A DNA stretch of 64,000 bases from positions 3,943,508-4,007,507 of the forward strand of contig CM031612.1 of assembly GCA_018398815.1 (NCBI GenBank), in the 5' to 3' direction. Shown one piece after another: positions 59,001-64,000 of this stretch (position 1 is the first letter of the stretch; each line of letters opens with the position of its first letter). Origin of the DNA: Conus ventricosus (lineage: Eukaryota; Mollusca; Gastropoda; Neogastropoda; Conidae). The notes beneath the pieces were generated by a model, which worked only from the letters and a program-made list of their open reading frames with translations, was not told where the DNA came from and made no database searches. Position numbers and translations under genes: made by a program.

Positions 59001-60223
59001 TTGTGTGTGTCACAGCTGGCTGGGAGTTACGACATTGTGATCAACTGTACTGGCCTTGGGGCCAAGCAGCTGGTGCCGGACCAGTCCATGTACCCTGTCA
59101 GAGGACAGCTAGAATTGGTAACTGTCTGTCTGACTGGCCCCATACTGCATACCTGTCAGTCATAGCATGCACACATTTATATGTTACTACTCTACATTTT
59201 GACAGCTATAGATAGATAGGTAGATCATGCAAACTAAGATATATGTGTGTGTATATATATATATATATATGTAATGCTGAACAATTAAGTAGTGGGTGAA
59301 AACAAGTATAGGCTAAAAATTCTTTAGTCATTATATAATGACTTGACAAGATTTGAACTTTTAGAGAAAAAAATGAAGAAAATGGGGGGAATATATTATA
59401 AATATGAGAAACCCTTCGCTAGCTGCCTGAGGGAACCATCATAATCCCTCCTGAAGGCAGATCTATTAGTATTGCCTGCTCCTAGGCCTTTCGTCCGCTG
59501 GATCAGACTTCGTCAGGGAGACACGGCTGATTGTGTCTGTGCTCTTGGCGTCAAATAGAGACGCACCACAGTCCATAATTCTGTGGTGTTCTCACCACCA
59601 AGGGTTCTAAAAAGAATCCAACAGCACCCTCAAAGCAGCCAGCAAAGGGTAGTAAAATGAAACAAAACGGAAGTGTAGAGAGGAAAAAAGTTGCTGAAAA
59701 AACTAAAAACATGCAAACAGTGTAAAATGTACGGGACAATCTTTGAGCCTATGTTTGAGGATCCATTCAAGGATGCAAGGGAGATCAAGAGATGTGGAAC
59801 AGTCTGATTGGTCAGCTCTGCTGTTCAGTAACACCAAGCATTGTCAGCGGCCAAGAATTGTGCAGAACAACCTTTACTTGGATCTCCTACGAGATGCAAT
59901 CTCCCACTGATTGACCAAACAATATAATGCTGAACAATTAAGTAGTGGGGGAAAACAAGTGCAGGTTAACAATTCTTCCATCATTATAGTAATGACTTGG
60001 CAAAGATTTGAACTTTGAAAAAAAAAAAAAAGGGGGGGGGGGGGGGGGGGGGGGGGTGAAGATGAACAAAATGGGAACATAAAATTACGAAAATATAAAT
60101 GTGAAAACCCTTCACTAGCTGCATGAGGGAACCATCGTAACCCCTCTCGAAGGCAGATGTATACAGATAGATAGATAGATATATGTGTGTGTGTGAGACA
60201 ATATAGGATTCGAGAGAGAGAGA

Positions 60224-60281
<58 letters not shown>

Positions 60282-60626
60282 AAATCCTATATGGTCTTAC
60301 ACACAAACACACACACACACACACCACACACCACACACTTACACTATGAGACATCTTGTCCTTATCAGTATATGAATTTCATGGAAAACGGCATAAGCAG
60401 GGAAAGGATTCTTGAAACGGTCAATAGTAGTGTGTCAGTGGCAGATCAGTCCCAGTGTATATCTGTAGAAATACAGTGGTTTGGTGCATTTGGGGGGGGG
60501 GGGGGGGGGGGGGGGGGACGACAGTTGCTATGTATGATGGGTTTAGTCTGTCTGTGCAGATCAAAGCCCCTGGATCAAGTTCTTTCTGTACTGCGACAGC
60601 CCACACCCCACCTACTTCATACCTCA
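45331..60626 (+). CDS. D-amino-acid / D-aspartate oxidase gene (7 exons, 3' end outside window)
   Basis: A flavoenzyme of the DAO/DDO family that oxidises D-amino acids to keto acids, ammonia and hydrogen peroxide, normally in peroxisomes. Seven plus-strand exons give about 230 of the usual 335-345 residues. An amino-terminal FAD fold comes first ([11 protein letters not shown]), then [32 protein letters not shown] and [18 protein letters not shown]. These are followed by [19 protein letters not shown], the [12 protein letters not shown] nucleotide-contact block, YPVRGQL and KAPW. All introns are GT-AG and phases agree throughout. Single-base losses occur in exons 1, 2 and 7; because frame is regained in the next exons and one lies in a C run, I infer base-call errors more than pseudogenisation. 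The FAD/substrate carboxyl part (GGTRQ, GHGxxG region) is beyond 64000. I cannot decide between D-aspartate and D-amino-acid specificity. Confidence 0.85.
45628..45762 (+). repeat. Tandem duplication of about 66 bp in intron 1
   Basis: TTTTGTTTTCTTTGTTTTAG followed by AAAACTAGGAGATAAT and CATACTGCCAGCAAGAAT occurs twice in succession with two 1-base differences. Confidence 0.9.
45763..47006. other. Intron 1 sequence, no gene
   Basis: Unique AT-rich intron sequence with a poly-T tract at about 46785-46798. No exon-like block matching the oxidase family is visible, and exon 1 joins exon 2 in phase without one. Confidence 0.6.
47007..47965 (+). repeat. 48-51-bp minisatellite, about 19 units (intron 1)
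   Basis: Unit: ACCTGAAGTGTGAGGTAATG, (T/C)ATTTGAGATC(A/G)GGGATGA, (C/G)CACATC(T/A)CAC. The basic unit is 48 bp, and 51-bp units carry an extra CAC or CTC. As both are multiples of three, long 16-residue-periodic frames appear on both strands; these are not genes. The first units (to about 47220) use TATTTG, later ones mostly CATTTG. Confidence 0.97.
47966..49159. other. Intron 1 sequence, no gene
   Basis: Unique sequence with a GA-rich patch near 48435-48465. No coding motif was recognised on either strand. Confidence 0.55.
49160..49272 (+). repeat. (CG)n-(CA)n microsatellite with CCA interruptions
   Basis: CGCG run, then CA units broken at intervals by CCACA. Confidence 0.95.
49273..49705 (+). 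mobile_element. LINE carboxyl-terminal fragment and 3' tail (intron 1)
   Basis: The plus strand reads [18 protein letters not shown], then [33 protein letters not shown] and so on to a stop at about 49647. The C-x2-C ... H-x4-C arrangement (CSNC ... HFFFEC) is the zinc-binding RT-associated domain at the end of many LINEs. The 3' tail has GATAAGATAAGATAATG and the inverted match to 44801-44866. Only the last 120 codons are present; 5'-truncated at the CA microsatellite. Confidence 0.75.
49926..50130 (+). repeat. CA microsatellite, about 200 bp
   Basis: Long CA run with CACGCA, ACAAACA and CAACA interruptions. His/Thr-rich and Cys/Val-rich frames are read-through. Confidence 0.97.
50323..50435 (+). 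repeat. Poly-T tract and 34-bp tandem duplication
   Basis: About 27 T, then TGCTCTTGGGGATGTTCG, AGCTTATC(C/T)ATGAAGG twice in a row. Confidence 0.9.
50640..50740 (+). repeat. GATA/GACA compound microsatellite
   Basis: GATAGAT units, then GACAGACA units, then AGAGAGA. Purine-rich, low-complexity sequence continues to about 51170 and no gene is seen. Confidence 0.9.
51634..51753 (+). CDS. Oxidase exon 2
   Basis: Acceptor TTGTTGTCAG|G; donor GTGCAG|GTGACT. The first base completes the Lys codon split with exon 1. It reads [10 protein letters not shown], then one base is missing near 51665 (TTACTCCACC), and resumes as [19 protein letters not shown] and [10 protein letters not shown]. It ends in phase 0. 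The WDYY and SGH..GF blocks correspond to the substrate-domain helix and strand that follow the FAD fold in DAO/DDO. Confidence 0.88.
51786..51836 (+). repeat. AAAC microsatellite just inside intron 2
   Basis: About nine AAAC units, then an A-rich run and a GA run to about 51858. Confidence 0.95.
51860..53400. other. Intron 2 sequence, no gene
   Basis: Contains a GT microsatellite (about 52147-52184), a CCCT/CCTCC-rich patch near 52630-52665 and several A-rich tracts (53020-53230). No exon-like block matching the oxidase is seen, and none is needed for phase. Confidence 0.6.
53408..53487 (+). CDS. Oxidase exon 3
   Basis: Acceptor GATGCTGCAG|A; donor TTCAA|GTAAGT. It encodes [20 protein letters not shown] then RLKFPF, matching the strand-loop-helix segment with the family's (V/I)LGFR.LT..E(L/M)..FP pattern. 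It starts in phase 0 and ends in phase 2. No defects. Confidence 0.92.
53790..54980 (+). repeat. Minisatellite with 70-83-bp units, about 16 copies (intron 3)
   Basis: Unit: CAGAGGATGGAGAGAGAAGTGG, AAAGAGAGCATATGTGCATG, TTGGTGCATGGAAATAATC, TGTTCC(C/T)TGAAATATC(GAATAT). Some units carry the extra GAATATC and others lack it, giving two length classes. Indels of one or two bases are frequent. Reading frames here are repeat products. Confidence 0.95.
55100..55240 (+). repeat. CA microsatellite
   Basis: CA run of about 110 bp with CCA interruptions. Confidence 0.95.
55241..55435 (-). repeat. Probable interspersed-element tail
   Basis: AAGATTCAAAGATTTAATCC, then GTGACCCCTTTTGGGGC. The TTAATCCTGTGACCCC type of sequence next to a CA microsatellite looks like the 3' end of a LINE or SINE in reverse. 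The family is not identified. Confidence 0.4.
55470..55535 (+). CDS. Oxidase exon 4
   Basis: Acceptor GGTTGCAG|A; donor GAGACA|GTAAGT. The first base completes the Lys codon from exon 3. It reads [20 protein letters not shown] then R and two bases of the next codon. The YG..F.T....P..(F/Y)...L pattern is conserved in DAO/DDO at the middle of the protein. No defects. Confidence 0.92.
55820..56450 (+). pseudogene. LINE fragment: RT catalytic box and C2H2 carboxyl end, split by a CA microsatellite
   Basis: [12 protein letters not shown] (about 55839-55876) is an (F)ADD catalytic box. The sequence is then interrupted by about 220 bp of CA-type microsatellite (55880-56098) and resumes as [19 protein letters not shown] (about 56106-56162) and VLRQQPP. 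Near 56315-56380 it ends with [20 protein letters not shown], a C2H2-like finger at the end of some RTE/CRE-like invertebrate elements. The finger is in a different frame from the RT part, and much between them is deleted. Confidence 0.7.
55880..56098 (+). repeat. CA microsatellite with ATTTATACGCA interruptions
   Basis: CA run with four to five copies of CACACATTTATACGCAC inserted, itself a small tandem repeat. Confidence 0.95.
56451..57096. other. Intron 4 sequence, no gene
   Basis: GT-rich from about 56640 to 56730, otherwise unique AT-rich sequence. No coding motif. Confidence 0.6.
57097..57724 (+). repeat. 64-bp minisatellite, about 10 units (intron 4)
   Basis: Unit: GGGTCATAGCAGGAAGAATG, GTTTGGATGTGTGATTGACT, GGAGTGAAAGGTGAAACCAC, ATAT. 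Variable positions are GGGTCAT/AGGTCAT, GTGATTG/GTAATTG and GGATG/GAATG. Single-base losses occur in several units. Confidence 0.97.
57969..58023 (+). CDS. Oxidase exon 5
   Basis: Acceptor GTGTTGCAG|A; donor GAAGAG|GTTTGC. The first base completes the Gln codon begun in exon 4. It reads [18 protein letters not shown], the helix-turn-strand before the second nucleotide-contact block. It ends in phase 0. No defects. Confidence 0.9.
58024..59015. other. Intron 5, no gene
   Basis: Unique AT-rich intron sequence. A short C-rich stretch (CCCCCACCCCCCAAAACGCC) is at about 58886-58906. No repeat array. Confidence 0.65.
59016..59117 (+). CDS. Oxidase exon 6 (nucleotide-contact block)
   Basis: Acceptor GTGTCACAG|C; donor GAATTG|GTAACT. 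It reads [19 protein letters not shown], then [15 protein letters not shown]. The D(I/V)VxNC(S/T)GLG and P(V/I)RGQ motifs are the clearest family signatures. Complete codons at both ends; no defects. Confidence 0.95.
59271..59572 (+). repeat. Dispersed repeat family A, uninterrupted copy (intron 6)
   Basis: Contains GCTGAACAATTAAGTAGTGG, TGACTTGACAAGATTTGAAC, CCTTCGCTAGCTGCCTGAGG, GCCTGCTCCTAGGCC and TTTCGTCCGCTGGATCAGAC in order. The reverse complement corresponds to 1-157 joined to 15991-16135, with the junction at CGAAGG. It starts at an AT microsatellite. Confidence 0.88.
59925..60168 (+). repeat. Dispersed repeat family A, partial second copy
   Basis: Parallels the first two thirds of 59271-59572 (through CTAGCTGCATGAGGGAACC and GAAGGCAGAT), with a poly-A/poly-G tract (about 60018-60056) in place of an A-rich stretch. 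It then stops at a GATA run. Direct orientation, 654 bp downstream of the first copy. Confidence 0.85.
60228..60280 (+). repeat. CT microsatellite
   Basis: About 26 CT units, flanked by GAGAGAGAGA on the left, so the two can pair as a hairpin. A near-repeat of ATAGGATT(C)GA / TCAAATCCTAT brackets the pair. Confidence 0.95.
60560..60626 (+). CDS. Oxidase exon 7
   Basis: Acceptor GTCTGTGCAG|A; donor CCTCA|GTGAGT. It reads IKAP, then after loss of one C in the run at 60566-60572 (AAAGCCCCTGG) it continues as [18 protein letters not shown]. The APW motif directly after RGQ...L is the family pattern, which fixes where the base was lost. It ends in phase 2. It is the last exon I can find before the window ends. 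Confidence 0.88.
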
Positions 60627-61240
60627 GTGAGTTGAGCTTCTGCTGCTTCTTGCCATGCACTGTGGTGTCTTTTGTCATGGTTGGTATTGATGATTGAGCT
60701 TGAAAATGTTTTATCTTATGTTGTTGCAACAGGGATCATTTATGTTAGGTTTGAACAAAACAAAACAAAAATGCGCTGGTGTTTTCTTGTGCAGAAAAAA
60801 AGAAGGGTTTAGGCTGAAAAAGCAGTATTTTGGTCTTATCAAGGATGTGTTCTGTTTTGGGCTGGAAAAAAATTATGATTCAATTTGTATTGTAAAATGA
60901 TTACTTCATGCTGAAAAGTGAGTGTTTTTATCTTGTGCTGAAAATGGTGAGTTGTATTTCAGATTGTGCCCAAAGGGATTTTTTTTTTTTAAATTGGACA
61001 AGCAGTGTTTTGATTTATACATGAAAAAGAATGTTTTAGTTTGTTCTGAAAATGCGTGTTTTATGTTGTGATTTTTTTAAAAGTGAATTTTACCTTTTAA
61101 TGAAAATGAAATGGTTTTTATCGTTTTTTTGTTTGTTTTTTTCTAAAAGGAGAATGTTCTGTCTAATGCTGAAAAAAAGGCTGGGGGTTTTTTTTTGTGG
61201 TAAAAAAAGATTCAAACGGGCGTAAAAGAAAAAAAAAAAA
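60627..61240. other. Intron 7 start, no gene
   Basis: AT-rich, with a loose repetition of GCTGAAAA...TGTTTT words (for example at 60815, 60865, 60910, 60938, 61050 and 61165). It may be a decayed tandem repeat of about 40-50 bp. No coding motif. Confidence 0.5.
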
Positions 61241-61263
61241 ATATATATATATATATATATTTT
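61241..61263. repeat. AT microsatellite, left boundary of the inverted block
   Basis: About 11 AT units. The matching TA run at 62981-63016 closes the block. Confidence 0.9.
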
Positions 61264-62977
61264 ATTATATTGAATTATAAACAAAGCTTGCTCTTATGTC
61301 TTAGATTGAAGAAATAGGGGGAGATACGCATTCATATCTGCAGTGGTAGATGATTCTGCCTAACTAACAGTATGTGCTTGAGTGGGTGAATGGGGAAAAA
61401 ATAAAATAAATGCTTCTCAAAATGAGACTTTAGCACGTTTATATCCTCCAATAGAGAGGGAAACTCACTAACATATAACTCCTGGTCATATACCGATATT
61501 TCAAAACTTGGTGGTTTCTCCTCAGTGACCGCGGAAAGTGGTAATTTGACTCCTCTGCCTTTTCAGTTTTAAGAAGAATGCAATCCCAGAAAAGGCTGGT
61601 GTGCAATACCGTAGTATGTTTGTTGAGTTTTCAAAAAACCAACCAAAGGTGCCATCTACGAAGCATAAGAAAATCATGAAAGAGCAAAACAAGCTAAATT
61701 TTCTTATGAAAAGTAGAAAATATAAAAAGATATCCTCTAAGACACAAGTGCTGAGGGCCAGTTCTTGGAATGAATCCGCAAGGGACTAAAATACAACAAA
61801 CTAATAAATTCCAAGGATAAGTACCGAGCACCGTTCCAGCAACTTACAGAGCAGCTTGGTGTTGCAATGACTGCAAGAAATATTGAATTATAAACAAAGC
61901 TTGCTCTTATGTCTTAGATTGAAGAAATAGGGGGAGATACGCATTCATATCTGCAGTGGTAGATGATTCTGCCTAACTAACAGTATGTGCTTGAGTGGGT
62001 GAATGGGGAAAAATAAAATAAATGCTTCTCAAAATGAGACTTTAGCACGTTTTGAAATATCGGTATATGACCAGGAGTTATATGTTAGTGAGTTTCCTCC
62101 CTATTGGAGGATATAAACGTGCTAAAGTCTCATTTTGAGAAGCATTTATTTTATTTTTCCCATTCACCCACTCAAGCACATACTGTTAGTTAGGCAGAAT
62201 CATCTACCACTGCAGATATGAATGCGTATCTCCCCCTATTTCTTCAATCTAAGACATAAGAGCAAGCTTTGTTTATAATTCAATATTTCTTGCAGTCATT
62301 GCAACACCAAGCTGCTCTGTAAGTTGCTGGAACGGTGCTCGGTACTTATCCTTGGAATTTATTAGTTTGTTGTATTTTAGTCCCTTGCGGATTCATTCCA
62401 AGAACTGGCCCTCAGCACTTGTGTCTTAGAGGATATCTTTTTATATTTTCTACTTTTCATAAGAAAATTTAGCTTGTTTTGCTCTTTCATGATTTTCTTA
62501 TGCTTCGTAGATGGCACCTTTGGTTGGTTTTTTGAAAACTCAACAAACATACTACGGTATTGCACACCGCCTTTTCTGGGATTGCATTCTTCTTAAAACT
62601 GAAAAGGCAGAGGAGTCAAATTACCACTTTCCGCGGTCACTGAGGAGAAACCACCAAGTTTTGAAATATCGGTATATGACCAGGAGTTATATGTTAGTGA
62701 GTTTCCCTCCTATTGGAGGATATAAACGTGCTAAAGTCTCATTTTGAGAAGCATTTATTTTATTTTTCCCATTCACCCACTCAAGCACATACTGTTAGTT
62801 AGGCAGAATCATCTACCACTGCAGATATGAATGCGTATCTCCCCTATTTCTTCAATCTAAGACATAAGAGCAAGCTTTGTTTATAATTCAATATTTCTTG
62901 CAGTCATTGCAACACAAGCTGCTCTGTAAGTTGCTGGAACGGTGCTCGGTACTTATCCTTGGAATTTATTAGTTTGT

Positions 62978-62980
<3 letters not shown>
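61264..62980. mobile_element. Head-to-head pair of about 610-bp tandem units (unknown element)
   Basis: A unit of about 610 bp starts TGAATTATAAACAAAGC. On the plus strand one full unit (61269-61883) is followed by the first 170 bp of another (to 62052). From 62053 the same sequence runs in reverse complement for 1.5 units to 62980. The inverted arms are about 780 bp and nearly identical. Each full unit carries the same 62-residue frame (plus 61601-61789; minus 62377-62565), which is basic (KHKKIMKEQNKLNFL) and possibly continues across a frame change into LKYNKLINSKDKYR. I do not recognise the protein. TA microsatellites lie at both ends, as for an element inserted into a TA run. Confidence 0.75.

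Positions 62981-63016
<36 letters not shown>
62981..63016. repeat. TA microsatellite, right boundary of the inverted block
   Basis: About 18 TA units. Confidence 0.95.
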
Positions 63017-63019
<3 letters not shown>

Positions 63020-63615
63020 TGTGCTGAAAAAGAAATGCTTTGTCGTTTTCTAAAAAAGAAATAATTTATCCTTTGCTGGAATAAAAATATTTTACCATTC
63101 ACTTCAAACAAAAGTGTCTTATGTTTATGTTTATGTTTTATGTTAAAATAAAAAAAAAAGAGAGAAAAACGCTACCAAAGAACCTCCCCAACGAAGTTGC
63201 GCTGCGGGGCGTTTTTCTTTTTTAGTTGAGGCCCTCCCAATGACGTCTAAGGATGGCAACCTGCTGTGAAGTTAAGTACTCTATGCAGTTACAAATAGGC
63301 AAGGAGGGAAAAGGGATAGATAGTAAGGATAATTCCTCGAGAGGTTTACAGGATCTTCTCTTTCTTCTTCTCTTGGTAAACTTGATGGGCAGTCACTTGG
63401 GTGACTCTCTGGAGAAACGTTCAACAGGCTCCTCCAGGTCTGTCCGTGCTGTGCCAAGGCCTCAGTCTCTGCAGACATTGTCAGTCCATCTTCTTCAGTT
63501 CTTCTTCCCCCGTCTTTCTCCCTCAACACCTTCTTGGGGAATTGTTTTAGCAAGGCTGTTGGATCGTGTTGCATGGCCTTACTGACATGGTTTTCGTCTA
63601 GTCACTGATGTCAGT
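63017..63615. other. Intron 7 sequence, no supported gene
   Basis: Includes TTATGTTTATGTTTATG repeats near 63118. A 110-residue frame (63253-63585) has no recognisable domain and lacks splice or family evidence. No oxidase exon was found here. Confidence 0.5.
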
Positions 63616-63715
63616 AGGTTTCAAGTTTAGTCAAGTCAAGTCAAGTCACGAACACTTTATTATCTCTGAAGAGAAATTGAGAGTGGCAATAAAAACATGT
63701 CTACAGATCTATATT
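63616..63715 (-). repeat. Interspersed-element 3' end
   Basis: GTCAAGTCAAGTCAAGTCAC followed by GAACACTTTATTATCTC. On the minus strand this is an AATAAAGTG-type end with a short TTGAC tandem, a common form of invertebrate LINE 3' end. The TTTATT/AATAAA could also act as a polyadenylation signal on that strand. Confidence 0.5.
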
Positions 63716-64000
63716 TAACGAATCACACCCCACCCATCCACCCACCCACCCACTCACACACAGAGAATGATACACACACACACTATATACAAACAAGCTT
63801 TCAGAACCGGATCATAACGCTCAATGTGCTGCCTCATGGTTTGACACGCTTGTCTTTTAGCGACATGATCAGTGCATCAGTTGCTTGGTATCGTGCGATA
63901 ACATCTCATTTCAGCGACATGGATTCTTTTCAAATCGCTGTCAGGGTCTACAACTTGCACACAGAAAGGTAGATGGCGTTGTACCAGCGAACAGTTCCTA
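63716..64000. other. Right edge, no gene seen
   Basis: A CCCACCCACCCA / CACACACA run at about 63733-63783 is followed by unique sequence. The remaining oxidase exons are expected further right. Confidence 0.5.

Noticed and set aside
63253..63585. 110-residue frame as a possible last oxidase exon
   Set aside because: It lacks the GGT(R/N)Q and GHG motifs expected of the carboxyl part and has no fitting acceptor and phase.

Overview
The window is animal nuclear DNA, most likely from a gastropod or related lophotrochozoan. The evidence is a split gene with GT-AG introns, long CA/GT microsatellites, several minisatellites, a tRNA-headed SINE, non-LTR and Ty3-type retroelements, and one 100-base N gap. 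No organism is proven by the sequence alone. Almost every long open frame in 17.7-29.4 kb and in the CA/GT tracts is repeat read-through, not a gene.

Layout. (1) Bases 164-15990 are a decayed 15.8-kb Maverick/Polinton-type (adintovirus-like) element. It has about 100-bp terminal inverted repeats and a 6-bp target duplication (TGAAGG). It carries a minus-strand protein-primed family B DNA polymerase remnant, a plus-strand packaging-ATPase remnant and other broken frames. It sits inside a dispersed repeat (family A), and an uninterrupted copy of that repeat lies at 59.27-59.57 kb, so the window contains its own empty-site control. (2) 16.1-17.7 kb is a nest of LINE fragments, a scaffold gap, a 330-bp inserted repeat and a SINE. 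(3) 17.7-29.4 kb is a G-rich minisatellite of about 47 bp per unit, poorly resolved in the assembly. (4) 30171-36440 is a Ty3/Gypsy element with 1.65-kb LTRs and a 5-bp target duplication. Its domain order is gag, integrase, RT/RNase H and its capsid is SCAN-like, as in Gmr1-type elements; internal deletions make it defective. (5) 38.5-44.9 kb holds LINE remnants and a 387-bp almost perfect palindrome. (6) 45.33 kb to beyond the right edge is a host gene for a D-amino-acid/D-aspartate oxidase. Seven coding exons (plus strand) are visible; their introns carry three minisatellites, LINE pieces and a head-to-head pair of 610-bp repeats.

The only host protein-coding gene I can support is the oxidase. 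Its exon phases fit together perfectly once three isolated single-base losses are allowed for. The rest of the window is a record of mobile-element insertion and tandem-repeat growth. Sequence quality is uneven: one LTR is clean and its sister, next to the G-rich minisatellite, is smeared into homopolymers, so details between about 17.7 and 31.5 kb should be read with caution.
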